From: Thelonectria olida
Taxonomy: Eukaryota > Ascomycota > Sordariomycetes > Hypocreales > Nectriaceae
Length of the DNA: 64,000 bases
Assembly (NCBI GenBank): GCA_020736575.1
Contig: JAGPYM010000024.1
Location: forward strand, 124,001-188,000
Direction of reading: 5' to 3'
Made by a program: the position numbers and the translations under genes. Positions 32,537 to 44,400 of the stretch are shown here, in pieces (the first letter of the stretch is position 1; every line of letters starts with the position of its first letter). The notes below the pieces were generated by a model. The model had not been told where the DNA came from. It saw nothing but the letters and a program-made list of their open reading frames with translations, and did not search any database.

Positions 32537-32802
32537 AAGACTGCCGGAAATCTGATTAACTCGAAACGTATTCTTATTGCTTCTGAAGACTCGTATATTT
32601 TAATCCTCTGCCCGTGTTCGGGAATACTTTATGGATACCATCATGAGGATTCAGGTGTCTATTTTACATGAGGTGCCTATTTACATGAGGTATCTATTCC
32701 ATACGTTTTGGATCATGGTGTGGCATTACCAGCTGAGGCAAAATGGAATGCGCACTCCACCAATACGTTTGCTAATAATGGCTTATAGCCTGAATATGAC
32801 AC

Positions 32803-32913
32803 ATGGATAGTTTTGGATCATGGATAGTTTTGGATCATGGACAGTTTTGGATCATGGACAGTTTTGGATCATGGACAGTTTGGATCATGGACACTTTTGG
32901 ATCACGGATAGTT
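32803..32913. repeat. 17-bp minisatellite, 6.6 copies
   Basis: The unit is ATGGA(T/C)AGTTTTGGATC. The fifth copy is one base shorter and the last is partial. Neighbouring units differ at one or two bases, so it arose recently by slippage or unequal exchange. The ORF across it is a by-product. Confidence 0.9.
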
Positions 32914-33714
32914 AAGTGCGCCTTATCGAAAGCCGAGTATATCGATAACTATATCGATAACCCGATGACCCAACTTACGGCAAGGACCCTTCCGATTTCT
33001 ATTGCACACACCCAAGAAAGTGGTGGAATTGATCGGACAAGCTCTCCCGACTGAAGTGACTCGTCGCCAAAACGGAAGGCGTTCGAGACGGAACATGATG
33101 CAGCAGGTTACAGAGAGTGAGATCTATAGCATTAAGAGGATAAAGAGACTAACTTATAGCTATTTTAAGTCTAAATAATATCTAAGGAATCTAATAGAAA
33201 TATTGAAGTTACTAGAATACAACTAGACTTAAGAACCAGGATGCAAGGAAACACTTTCTTTTTGTATTACGGCAGATTCCGGAGTCTTTTAACTTAGTTG
33301 ACTCTTTGTAGTATCACCTCTCCACTTATTAGTGTTAGTTATTTTGCTTTCAAATCATCATCTTGTCATCTATTTTATGATATTTGTTAATTGCTGGCTA
33401 ATTAGAATTTCGCGGCTAACACTCTAGACTCTCGGTATGATGGCAAATGCTTAGAGATGCTGCTTGAATAGAAAGACCGAGTTCATATGCGGCTAGCTGT
33501 GCCCTCATGCAAATGCATACATTCGGAATATTAACTACGGAGAACGCAACGCACTACTATAGTGACCGGTAACGGCTGCGAAGAGTGTCTGGCAAACTGA
33601 ATTGGATGTCAATTCTCTCTTATAGTTATATACTGTGAGCTGACGTGCTTGTCAAGATGCCCACGTTTACGGCTCAACCTCGACGCTCTCCCTGCCTGCC
33701 CAATTCATTCTATC
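32914..33714. other. AT-rich, gene-free stretch
   Basis: Especially AT-rich between about 33120 and 33450. No coding frame. The composition suits decayed repeat sequence or RIP. Confidence 0.4.
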
Positions 33715-34288
33715 CTATGAATCAATTTCTCTCTCGTCCGCAATTATCTCCTTCAATTCTTTTAGAATGTCAGGAAAGCTGGGTCCAAACTCTGATGGGA
33801 CCTCAATGCAACCCTTGACAACGAGATCATTAGAGTTGCTGATAGAGACGTATTCCAAGTTCCATCCGTTGCTGAGCATTCGGTGTTTAATGCCATCGAA
33901 TGACTGTAAGGAAGTGTCAAAAGAAATCTTGTACTTCTCCTCTCGAACAAGTCTCTCTTTCCGTTTGATTCTCAATAGCCCTTTGTCATAGTAGCATGTC
34001 TTCCATGGCGTAGGTAGCGAGTCAAAGGGTCCTTCTTTCAAACGCTTCACTGCCAGACACATTAGGTTCATCACTACAGGCTAAAGGGGTTCTCGTACCT
34101 GTCGGTCCCTCCTCATTCCCTCTTCGTCTCTTTCTGGTCTTCAGCCTTGTGTCGGAGGCATCTGCGCCCTCTCTTTCCTGAACGACATGGAGAATTTTAG
34201 CCGCCAATTCCTCTTCATCGACGAATGACTCCCCCAAGAGTTCCTTGGGAAGAGGCACGGTAGAAACAAGTTGCTGTTGAGTGTTCAT
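33715..34288 (-). CDS. hypothetical protein, 174 residues, two exons
   Basis: Exon 1 is 34288-34099 and exon 2 is 34049-33715. The 49-bp intron has GTACGA and GGCAG ends, and splicing fuses EEGPT to VKRLKEGPF in frame. The product has an acidic/helical N-terminus (LPKELLGESFVDEEELAAKI), a basic patch suited to nuclear import (KTRKRRRG), and a C-terminal half with alternating hydrophobic residues (YKISFDTSLQSFDGIKHRM, ELKEIIADE). I do not recognise a family. The clean intron supports a real gene. Transcription would run away from the repeat at 34.4 kb. Confidence 0.5.
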
Positions 34289-34419
34289 TTTATCGATTGT
34301 TGGAGAGTGTCAAGTGAAAGGTTTGAGAGACGGCTGTTGAGTGTTAGGGACAGCTGGAAAATTCATGGGCTTTATAATTGCACTCAAAGATTGCCAGTGC
34401 AACAAGTCAAGGGCGAGAG

Positions 34420-34935
34420 CTGCTGATGGTAAGGCATACTCTGCGCTCCACGCCTTCTTCGACAAAACCAACACCCCCCTCGCCCCCCCCTGGCGACACA
34501 CAGCACGACCACTATGATAGGTAAAAGGGGCTTTGACTCCGGTCTTTCAGGGATTATGTCATAATGGTGGCGAGACTTTCATGGAAGCCATCCCCTTGAA
34601 GTTCCCATATGCAGGAGCTGCCCCTTTCCCCTCGGCATGATCTTGGAGTAAAGCCCGGAGTAGCCTGTCTTGTCTGTCACAGCCAACAGACGCCGTGGCA
34701 CCACCCCGGCGAAGTGTTCCATAACAATCTTAGCGACCATGTGTGACCATGCAAGACCTTGCTGAAGGCTTTTACAGAGAGTTGGTGGTCGGGTAAAGCG
34801 GGAAAAGGCCATGTCCTCGGTGTGTGACTCCCTGACGATCTTCCCCCAGTACCGAATCTCATCACAGTATACCATACAAAGATGGTGAGAACGCCTTGCA
34901 TGGTTCGTGATCCTCTTCAACCTTGACGCGAGAGG
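34420..34935. repeat. dispersed repeat, copy 1 (relative at 50810-51430)
   Basis: Shares colinear blocks with 50810-51430 in the same orientation: CTGATGGTAAGGCATAC, AGTAAAGCCCGGA, CAGCCAACAGAC, AAGTGTTCCATAAC and GTGATCCTCTTCA. The similarity is partial. Both copies can be read on the minus strand as the same protein segment (see next entry). Confidence 0.7.
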
Positions 34936-35142
34936 GGTGTCCCTTGGTGGAATGGGTGTGACAACGCGCAACTCGAGAAAGGATGCTCTAAGGATCACGG
35001 GATCGAGGCTATGAAATCCATAAGTCTTCACACAAGCCACTATGATAATGCTCACTTCTAGTGCTTCGGAGGTGTCGCTATGTTTTTGAGAACTAGGGGG
35101 CTTTGAAAGTAATCTGAGATGAAAGCAGACTATTAATTGCAT
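34579..35142 (-). CDS. hypothetical protein of a locally repeated family
   Basis: 187 codons. I do not recognise the family. The C-terminal third, AKIVMEHFAGVVPRRLLAVT...SGLYSKI, is matched by the minus strand at about 50.9-51.1 kb (AAKIVMEHFSQAVLRCLLAV...SGLYSKS), and LKRIT is also shared. Conservation of these words in two copies suggests that the frame was once coding. The other copy is broken by stops. The N-terminal start is uncertain: the upstream part could be an exon of another length. It may be a transposon-borne or subtelomeric multicopy gene. Confidence 0.4.
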   Translation of the reverse strand: MQLIVCFHLRLLSKPPSSQKHSDTSEALEVSIIIVACVKTYGFHSLDPVILRASFLELRVVTPIPPRDTPLASRLKRITNHARRSHHLCMVYCDEIRYWGKIVRESHTEDMAFSRFTRPPTLCKSLQQGLAWSHMVAKIVMEHFAGVVPRRLLAVTDKTGYSGLYSKIMPRGKGQLLHMGTSRGWLP

Positions 35143-35299
35143 ATTTGCCCTAACAATATACCCGGTTCTTCAACTGCGCGATAATATATTAACAAATTCT
35201 TGAGATCCTACACTGGGCTATCTATGCCCATTTCCCACATGGCATCGACAACTGCGAGGCTATAGAATCAGATAATTACTTATCCTAGGAGCCAGAGAG

Positions 35300-35863
35300 C
35301 TAGTTACTTGAGATTGTGGCAACAGGAGGCAGCAGGATTGGCCCAGCGGAGAGGGATTGACGACCATCGAGTTGTAGCCAAGGTGAGTTGTCCGCGAGAG
35401 AGCTGAAGTTTGATTGGCGATTCGGAGTCAACGCAATCTCTGAGTCTCCACCCGTTGGACTTGAGCTCTCTGGGAGGCGATAACCCACTGTCGAGCTTAA
35501 CATGAAGAGAACCCACTCAGTCAACATCAACCTCGTGTAGAGCCCAGAGAGCCGCAGCACAAGTACTGATGTTGAGACCAAGATGACAACCAAGCCCATA
35601 ACACGCAAATGGTCAGCCATATGCTTCGGTATCCTCTTCGATTCTATGCCTCTAGAAGTAAAGAATATTACTCCAATGGTTGCAGCTTGGGAAGTGAATA
35701 GTGCGATGCAGGCAAGTTCGAGGGGAGCCGCAATCTCAGAACGCAGTGCGAAGAGAACGATTGACGTTACTTCAACATATTCAAGTATCGTAACACATTT
35801 CCACCACGCTCCTTTCATGGTTACAACTGCAAACGAATAGATGATAGCAGTGATCTGGATCAT
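35300..35863 (-). CDS. putative membrane protein fragment
   Basis: 187 codons with four to five hydrophobic segments: about residues 3-16, 22-42, 47-70, 84-108 and 113-127. One example is VMGLVVILVSTSVLVLRLSG. A hydrophilic Ser/Pro-rich tail of ~60 residues follows (LPESSSPTGGDSEIALTPNR). The layout, several helices followed by a long polar tail, recalls fungal 7TM proteins such as the one at 58.6 kb. The first residues already lie in a helix, so the 5' part, with two or three helices, may be missing or in an unplaced exon. No family is assigned. Confidence 0.45.
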   Translation of the reverse strand: MIQITAIIYSFAVVTMKGAWWKCVTILEYVEVTSIVLFALRSEIAAPLELACIALFTSQAATIGVIFFTSRGIESKRIPKHMADHLRVMGLVVILVSTSVLVLRLSGLYTRLMLTEWVLFMLSSTVGYRLPESSSPTGGDSEIALTPNRQSNFSSLADNSPWLQLDGRQSLSAGPILLPPVATISSN

Positions 35864-36304
35864 CGCGTCAGAACAACGATACAGGTCATCGAAGACTTTA
35901 ATGGACCTGAATTATGGCAACTCCCAGCCTGCCGACTGACCAGCCAGTGGACTCTCATGTCAACGGTTGGTAAACTGCTAGCGCTACGTAGGTATGGCAG
36001 CTTGTTGTTAACTATTCCCGTAGCCGGCTGCGCACAGCACATTCCCAAACCAGTCCGCCCGTTGAACCACGCTACCTGCCGCCGAAGAAGCCCTCTGCCG
36101 ACCCTCGATTCGCTACATACCATCTTCGAAAGACAGCACTTGCACGGAAAAGCTCTCGATCACCCTCGAAACGATCAGTACCTGGTTCTGTATCCCCGAA
36201 TAAGGACTTGGAGATCGGCCAGCCTTTGATCGAAGAAGATGATCTTCCCAACATGGTTACGCCTCCCCAAGAGAACATCTAGGCCGAACGAGCCAAACGC
36301 ATAA

Positions 36305-36954
36305 TTGCCAGGTTTCGAGATTCGTGTCTCGCGGCAGTTCGCCAGTGAGCTGTCTCGGGCATGTGCAGCGACATCTGGCAAGGATACACCACTCGACATA
36401 CGAACCAAGCTGGCCAAATTATCAAGTCCAAGTGTGTTAGAGTCACCTTCTCAGTCGCGAAACCCAGACAGCCAGGCTGGTCAAAATACTTCCGGTGATC
36501 CGTCTAAGCGGGCTCGAGATACACAGCCGGGGGAAGAGCAGCACGTTTCTGAGTCAACAGATGATTCATTGTCAGACGACGATAGCGTACCTTCCTCTCC
36601 GCGTGGTAGACCAATGTCAAGAACGGATGACTGGGAACGGCACAAAGTTGAAACACTTGGCTTTGATTGGCCTCGCAAGCGTAAACGACTGCACTCTGTG
36701 GACGAACCTTTTATCGCCCACTATGATAGTTACATGACACCTGATAATGCGGAGGAGTTTCTAGCCGATGTTAGCTGGGAGTTGACCAAGGCCACGAGAT
36801 GTTCGTATCAAAACGAAAGGCCCAAGAGTTGATACACGGGAAGCACGGATCTCTCCAGAGCGCTTACAACATGGTACTTGGTGTGCTGGAAGAAAGTCAA
36901 ACGCCTGATAGATACTGCCTGAAACTAGAATCTACTGGGTTAACGAGACCATGA
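36305..36954 (+). pseudogene. hypothetical Ser/Asp-rich nuclear-type protein, frameshifted
   Basis: The first frame (36305-36832) gives 175 residues with a disordered Ser/Asp-rich centre (SESTDDSLSDDDSVPSSPRG), a basic cluster (WPRKRKRLH) and a more ordered end (DEPFIAHYDSYMTPDNAEEF). At about 36800 a different frame continues with plausible sequence, MFVSKRKAQELIHGKHGSLQ and AYNMVLGVLEESQTPDRYCL, to a stop at 36954. A one-base frameshift would join them; no intron signals fit. No family recognised. The upstream start is taken as the first ATG after a stop. Confidence 0.4.
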
Positions 36955-38178
36955 GAGAATGCAACACGAAGGTTTTAATATAACGTAGTTATCATCAATG
37001 GCAGCTTGACGTGTTCTATTTTGACCGTGAGGAATATATGGACGAGAGATCTCATTAGATACAGTCCTATAATTGTCATTTTCGTACCGTCAAAGTGTAC
37101 ATCAGAATAACCCAATAGCAAAAGGAAAGAAAATAAACAGAGGGGGGGGAATAGTCAGTCTCAGACCGGAATTTAACACTAAGCGGCGGTCAAAAAGGTC
37201 TCAAGAGGCAGTCGAACCGTCGCTGGCGGAAATGATTGAAAATATTATAATCCGTAGTCATAGCCGTTAACTGACTCGTCATACATTCAGTTTATATACA
37301 AACATATAAGACCCCTCGTGCCTTCTTCAACCGGCTGTCCCGGACACCTGCCTCACTCCCTGACCCACACTACTGACTGCAGAGTAGCCATGCATCATAT
37401 CTCCTGCCATCCATTCATGCGAATAGTTCATTGTACTCGTTGCTGACTCTCCGGCACGCGCCCCTGACCAGCTGACCACTATGGTGCCTATGCTGGAGCC
37501 GCCCGATCTCTTACAGAATGAAAGACTTCACGGCGCAGTTCCGGCGTCACCAATGGAGAAATCGTTCGAGATCCCGGAAGCTGAGACTGAATCCAACAGG
37601 AACTAGGATCAGGTTTAGAGACTCAAGACTTTATGCATACCCTTGCCGTCAAGCGGCAGAACCGACCAGCTAAGCAGTCGCGGTCCAAGTTGATGCCTAC
37701 AACCTGGTCAGTCACGCCTTTCTCTCATTATCATACACCGCAGCTCTTCCGTCCCCCTACATCGGCTTCCCCGAAGTCTGCCTCGCCTATACGTGGCGTA
37801 TGAGCCCAGGCTTCATGCAACCCTTCCATGCTGGAGGAAGCAATGAGGTATTCGGAGGGAGTCTATGTCAGTGAGAGGGCCCCAGTCGGTTTCAGCGGAC
37901 AACAGAAGCCCCGGGAGGCATGACGAATCCAAAAGTATGCTGCTTGGACATGGATCCAATTGCAGAAAGCGCGGCGTCTCGGCTTACAGAGTCCTAAATC
38001 TGAAGCTGCACAGAGACTTAGAATTTGGCGAGGGGCCAGCTATATAAGCAGCTGACCAACTCCTAAATGAAAGCCAGATATCAGCAAAGCTCCCTACTAC
38101 CCTCCACATTAGTGCACGCTGTGACAATTTGGTGCTTACTTCTTCACCTTCACCCTTGTCATCACCATCATTTTCTAC
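36955..38178. other. intergenic, no gene recognised
   Basis: Mixed sequence upstream of the DNA ligase. Short frames have no motif. The last part (about 38090-38178) is pyrimidine-rich, as expected for a fungal promoter/leader. Confidence 0.4.
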
Positions 38179-40427
38179 ATGCCGTTTCCCTTCAGACTGC
38201 GTTGCGATCTCCTCGAGAGACTCGAGAGAAACGCCAGGAGGTCATCGAGCATTGACAGGATCAAGGAACTTGACCAGCTTACCATTCTTGCCTGGTTCAA
38301 GAAACACAATGCAATCATTCCACGGCGAGGCCCAGAAGCCGTTGCATTCTTGTCGTGTCTCTTTCCCGAACGCAGACCAGACCGGATGTTTGGTCTGCAG
38401 CAACGACAACTGGAAGGGGTTATACAACGCGCACAGTGTCTTGGATTATCCCGAATGAAGGATCTTCAGAGATGGAAAACCAGTGGCGGTTTAGACTTTG
38501 CGTCCTCTGTCGAGCGCGTGATGGCTACAACAGACTGCGAATCCAGAGCCGGCCCAGAGGTAACTCTGGAAGAAATCGACGATGTCCTCGATCAGGTTGC
38601 GGCCTTATCATCGTTCTCGTCCGCTAGCCTACGGGAAAGAGTTACAACAAAGCATGGCCGATTAAACCGTGCAGATGACTTACTTCGGAAAGTATTCCGA
38701 GTCCTGCAGAGCTCCGAGGCCAAATGGATGATTCGCATGATATCAAAGAATTACAGCCCGGCCCGCGTTCCAGAGACGCTAGTAATGAGCAAATTCCATT
38801 TTCTCCTGCCTGACCTCCTTCGCTTTCAAAATTCAATCCCAGCTGCTGTGGGGCTTCTAGACAGCCCGACTATCCGGCATATGCCTATCCAGCCAGCCGT
38901 ACATACTTGCGATGAGATGAAGGATGTCGCCAGCAGGGAGCTCAAGCCGCAGGTTGGGATAATGACTGCGCGTGCGACCTACGAAAAAGCCAGGAGCATC
39001 AGGCATTGCTGCCAATTGGCTGGGCCGCGACGGATGAGCGTGGAGAGGAAGTACGACGGAGAATACTGTCAAATCCATATCGACCTGAACAAATGCGGAG
39101 CCGGCATCAAGATTTTCTCCAAAAGTGGGAGAGATTCAACCAGCGACCGTATAGGAATTCATCGGGCACTGCGGGATAGCCTTGAGCTTGACACAGCAGG
39201 CTGCAAGATCAAGAAGCGGTGCATCCTGGAAGGCGAGCTGCTGGTATGGAACGACGACAACGGGAGAATCGAGCCTTTCCACAAAATCCGCAGACATGTG
39301 AAACGATCGGGACGGTTTCTTGGAGCTGCTCGAGATTCGCCCGTCGAATCGAGCGAGCATCTCATGGTCATGTTCTACGATATTCTATTATTGGACGACA
39401 TTGTCTGTGGCTTAGAGACTCATGATGAACGGCGACGACTACTTCAATCTCTTGTCCGCCGCATTCCGGGCCGGACCGACCTCGGGTCCGCGAAGTAATT
39501 GAATTCTCGTCTTTCGACGCGGCGGAACGGCTCAGTGAGACGTTCGCTCGAGCCATCACACAACGGCGGGAAGGATTTGTGCTCAAAGGTTGCGACGACC
39601 CCTACTTCTCATTCAACGGAAGCAGGCCATTCATTAAGCTCAAGAAAGATTACATTCCAGGCCTTGGTGACACTGCAGACTTCGCCATTATTGGGGGACG
39701 CCGCGACGCGGGAGATGAGAATGAGCTCGGGATTGGTAGCCTGTGGTAAACATCATTCTATATTGGGTGCGTCGAAAATAAGGATGAGGTCCGCCGCTTT
39801 AACGCCAAGCCGAGATGTCGCATAATCGATACGGTCGACAGACATGGCATCTCGAAAGAAAACATCATGTACCTCAACCGCCATGGATATTTCACACGAG
39901 CACCATTCGCCAAATCTATGCCCGAATTCGATGTCTTTTGCGAGCCCGCACGGAAGCTGCAGCCAGTAGAGCTATTCAAGCATCCGTTTACAGTAGAAGT
40001 GGTCGGTGCTGGCTTCGACAAGCCCGCGAATGTTGGGTACTTTACTCTGCGATTTCCACGAGTGTTGAAGGTTCATGAGGATCGCTCGTTCAGGGATACA
40101 ATCAGCTTTGAGGAGCTGCAGGAGATGGCCCAAAGATGCCTAGAGATACCGGATGGTGGAGAACAGGAAGAGGAAAGTTGGCTTGGGAGACTGCAAGGCT
40201 ACGAGCACCTAGGTGGCAGATCGAGGACTAGCTCTCCCAGCGACGACGCAGCTTCTGTCGCACATATTTGTGCAAGCAGGCAAAGCAACCAGCAACAGGA
40301 GAAGTTAGCGACAGTTGTGGACTCACAGTGCCTTGATAATATTTCCCTAGGCTCATCAAAGCGGAAGATAACTCCAGAGGTCGCCTTGTATGGTAATTCA
40401 ACCATCAAGCGAGCAAAGCTGGAGTAA
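38179..40427 (+). pseudogene. ATP-dependent DNA ligase (ligase IV-like core), one frameshift and one stop
   Basis: Frame 1 (38179-39498) starts MPFPFRLRCDLLERLERNAR and carries the ligase N-terminal helical domain. The adenylation core follows: motif I with the AMP-accepting Lys (ERKYDGEYCQI, near residue 292), motif III (LEGELLVW) and IIIa (MVMFYDILLLDD). Near 39483 the frame shifts; the next frame gives REVIEFSSFDAAERL, motif IV (REGFVLKGC) and motif V (FIKLKKDYIPG). At 39747-39749 a TAA sits in GSLW*TSFYIG, where relatives would be expected to have a second Trp. The same frame continues (NIMYLNRHGYFTRAPFAKS) to 40427. Family role: sealing DNA nicks in end joining; no BRCT domain is seen. 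All catalytic motifs survive, so the inactivation looks recent. TGG to TAA needs two G-to-A changes, which fits RIP. Confidence 0.85.
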
Positions 40428-40812
40428 ACAGGCACAACACTTCCAGAAGCTTGGCATTTTGTTGATGGCCAATGGCCAAGCACTCACGGTGTCTCGAAAC
40501 CTGCTCATCCTCTTCATGGCTTGCAATACCTTACACCAGGTGATCGCAGATACGAGAAGAAATGCAAGCAGGGCTGTGCATGTGGTGGTTGTCGGAGACT
40601 TCAGAAGTCGCAGGCAGGTCTGCTCAAGCAGAGTCTACTCGAGGATGTCGACAAAACCTGAATTGAGAAATGTCACCGACTAGGGGAAGGTTAGATCTTT
40701 GAATACTGAGACATATATTCCCAAGATCCATGTATATTAATTCGGGCACCTCAATTATTCATAAGTAGCCTATATCCAAGCAGTCTCTCTATTCGTCACG
40801 CTTCCTGTCTCC

Positions 40813-41310
40813 ATGTCAAGCGTCAAGGGTAGAGCATCTCGTAGATACTCGACCCGGCCAACCAAATGGGGTAACCGTTCTCGGGCAAGCGGGATTCCTA
40901 GCCCAGCATTATCACAGGCAACATCCACCGAAGTTGGGGAAGTTCTCGCTAGGTTCGAGGAATGGCCGCTTGAGAATGTTTCACTGAAGCGCATAACGGA
41001 GAATGGCAGAGCGACCTTTCAATTGCAATTCGACTGGACTCCTTGTACAGAGCGTGGGCATGCTAACAGCGCTGATTGGGGTTGTGTTAATTCACCCTCG
41101 ACACGGACAGTCTGCAGGGCCAAGCGAGCTTCGGCTACGAGAATTCGTTACACAACTGCGGAGGATGAGCTCCTCTTCAAGTTGAAGGAAGACGATAGGC
41201 TCGCGTGGCCCGAGATTCACCAGTGGTTTAGCGAAATGTATCCGGGGCGGTCTGTCGAGAGCCTACAGGTCCATTACTCTACGAAGATCAATCGTCGGGA
41301 AAGGTCCTAG
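40813..41310 (+). CDS. SANT/Myb-like DNA-binding protein
   Basis: 165 residues, intact. The C-terminal ~50 residues, YTTAEDELLFKLKEDDRLAW then PEIHQWFSEMYPGRSVESLQ and VHYSTKI, have the spacing of a fungal SANT/Myb-like helix-turn-helix (acidic first helix, W, R-S-x-x-x-L-Q-V-H-Y-xx-K). The middle block, ENVSLKRITENGRATFQLQF, looks like a short beta-rich domain. A basic N-terminus (SVKGRASRRYSTRPTKWG) could bind nucleic acid. It follows the ligase pseudogene by 385 bp on the same strand. Small proteins of this type are common in Sordariomycete accessory regions; the function is unknown. Confidence 0.6.
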   Translation: MSSVKGRASRRYSTRPTKWGNRSRASGIPSPALSQATSTEVGEVLARFEEWPLENVSLKRITENGRATFQLQFDWTPCTERGHANSADWGCVNSPSTRTVCRAKRASATRIRYTTAEDELLFKLKEDDRLAWPEIHQWFSEMYPGRSVESLQVHYSTKINRRERS

Positions 41311-41435
41311 CATACTGCTAGAGTGCGAGGTCAAACACCAGTCAGTGAGTGTACAAAGTGGGAAGGGCTGAGAGGGACATTAGCATACTATTAGTGGCCC
41401 GAAGCTTACTCCAAGCTCTTATTGTATCTAGAGTT

Positions 41436-44400
41436 GGCAATTGATAGGGACGCATGAAGAATTGATAGGGACGCATGAATCCTAGGGACGCATGACTTTT
41501 TCTAACATCTGATTGGGTCAGATTTCCCAGACCCATAAATACCTCCCAGTGAAGGCGGTGAAGCCAGCTCTCTTAACAAGCCCAGATCTCCTTATCGGTG
41601 CAGGAGCAACTAGGTCAAGGCCAGCCCTCTACGTAGAATAGGTCGCATTTAGGCGTCAAAACAAAGTATTATTTTCGATACGGAATAAGGCCAATTCAAT
41701 TAAGAGCAGCTATCTACGTCTCCTCTTACTACTATGGAAGGAAGAACCTCCTCGTCGCTATTAAGCAGCTCCCATTGACTCCTTCGTCTCCGAATGCTGG
41801 GTTGCGTCTTCCGTCCGCTAGCACGTACTCCTGTAGTTCTCCCGGGTCCAAGAATAGCCGACTGGCTGCGTGTCTGGCACTGGTTGGAGGTACTGGCTCG
41901 GCTGCTAGCCTGTTGGCTTGCCTCGAGTTCTAGCCTAGCTAGTGTCGACTTATTCCGCCTTCCTAATGGCCGACCCCATCTTCGCTCTGGTGAGGCCTGG
42001 CTGCTGGCTTGTTGACTCGCTTCCAGTTCCATTCTAGCTAGAGTCAACTTATTCAGACTACCCGGTGCTCGACCTCGCCTATACCCTGACGGTCCCTGGC
42101 TGGCTGGTTGACTACTCGGCTGACTGCCTGCTCCGATGGCTAGCCTTGCTGGAACAGCCTGTGTGGTGTTCTTGGGCCTGCCACGGAGAGCAGTGGCAAT
42201 CTTGGGGTCGAGGATCCGTCGGTATGGATCTTGAGAGGATGGCTTCCGAAGTCGCCACCGTGGATGGACCTCCCATTTAGTGAATGGCGTGGCAGACCCC
42301 AACTTCGAGTAGACCTTGTGGCAACAAGGGATCCCGAGCTCGACCGAGACCGAGCAGTCGTCATTGCAGTCCCCGAGAGGCTTCGGGAACGGATTCTTAC
42401 CGGTCGGCATCGCTTTGCGAGCTAAGCGATATTGCTTGTTGATCAGCCCAAGGCCCTTCGATGAGATTGCTATCCGGAGTTCGCCAAGATACTCCGAGCT
42501 AGACCCCATATACTCGCGAGCGGTGAGGACCTCATCCGCTGCGCAGGCATCGTTAAAGTCCCGCTCTTGGTCCTTCATCATGTCCTGTATCGCCTCGACA
42601 AGCCGATATAAGTGGCTCATACCGTTCAGAAGGTAGCTCTTGATGTTGTTGTTGCTTGCTTCTGTGCCAGAGGTGACGCGGATGCCAAAGTTGCGATACT
42701 TGCGGATAAAACAGCGTGCCCACTGGGCCCTTACAGGCATGTAGGTTCCATGGAGATACCGCAGGATAGCCCGCTGGTCATCAAATTCCCTACAGAGGTT
42801 TCTCCACGCCTTCTCGTGAGCGTCCTCAGTCTCGGCAAACAAGACGAGCTTCCACATCATGAGAACCCCTTGATAGCTATGAGGGATGTCCTCAGCTGCC
42901 GGCGCGTGGACTAACTGTCGGTCTTTGGGGCTTAGCTCAGCCCGTGCCTGTGCAGTAGACTCCTCCCCATCGCTGCTGTCGGGACTACTGCTGCTACTGC
43001 GGCCCTTAACCCACTTCTGCTTTGACTTGAGCAGGACATTCGAATTGATGTGGTAGATACAGAGCTGCTGCTGTACATCGGGAAACTGATCGTTCAAGGC
43101 GGCTTTCATCTGGTCGTCGAAGTCGGTAATGATAACGTCCGGTTGTCGGATCGAGTGCTGCTCTGTTAGCTGTCGAATGCTCTCGGAGAGGAACTGAAAC
43201 CCCTCCCGTCTCTCGTTATCGATCAGACCGAAAGCCGCGTTAAAGACAGAACCAAGGCAGGTCTGTCCTGTTGCCTGGAATAACGGAAGCTTGAAGCGGT
43301 TGGTGTTGTATGTGTTGTCGAAGCTGATGACCTCGGGAAACCGCTTCCACATCTGGAGACAGTAGGAAAAGGTCCAGACAAGACCAACGAGGCGGCTTGG
43401 CTCATCATCCGCCCACTTAACGACGTAGGGAATGTCTATCTCATCAAAGAGCTTGATCAGTGCTGCAGTAGGAGTGTGGCCATTCAACTTGTCTCGATTG
43501 ATGAGAGCCCGCGCGTTGTAGATGTCCCTCTGTGTGAAGGTTGATTCGGGGTGTTGCTCTTGGACCACAGCCCGTACGTCACGGGCCCGGATACCGACCC
43601 GACGGCTTGTCGACTCAATGGTTGCCCTGACAGGTGTAGTGAGTCGTCTGTGGGAAGGATGTGCAGACGGTCTAATACTGCGCCCATGGTTGTGTTGACT
43701 GTGTTCCGGATTCGAGTGCTGTCGTAGAACCCACTTGCCCTCTTCTAGAGCTTCAGCAATCACCATCCACTTACATCCGCACTTCCGAGACTTCCGTTGC
43801 CGAAGACCTGCGCCTCGGCTAGGCCGCGGGTCTCCGTACCGATCGCATCGAAGAGAATACCGGATTTTCCGACCCTTGTACGAGTAGCCGTTGTACTTTG
43901 CAATGCCAAATCCATTAGCTTTCGCAAAAGTATTGACTGACTCAAAGAGGGTTTCGATTGTTGGGAATATGCCGCCCGGGATCGGTGGATTTGGGATTAG
44001 GTCTGGGGCGGGGGACGAGGAAATCCGAAGAGGAGAAGATCTGATCTCTTGAGGGGATGGTGCTTGGGTGGACGGCTCTCGAGGCGGTGAGTAGGGAGGA
44101 GGCGATTCGAGCGCATCTGAACTGAGTGGTGAGTAACCCCATCCCTCTCGCCATTGGCGTACTCGTTCGTACGACCGGGCAAGTTCAAGGGTCAGTCTGC
44201 GGTCCGTCCCAATAACCTCGCGTACTAGCTTTAGAGCAGACTGAAAGTCGGTCCTTGGTGGAGACGGTTGCTCTTGTGCTAATTGCGGCGGGGATGAGGA
44301 AGGTAGTGGATCAGCTTCCGGGCCTGGAATAGGTATCCTAGTTCGGAGCGACTGTCTTCCAAAGGTCGGGAAATCATTCGAAAGGTGTATCTCGTGATCG

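Noticed and set aside
38129..38458. 109-codon ORF overlapping the ligase start
   Set aside because: Out of frame with the ligase; the ligase N-terminus starting at 38179 has recognisable family sequence.
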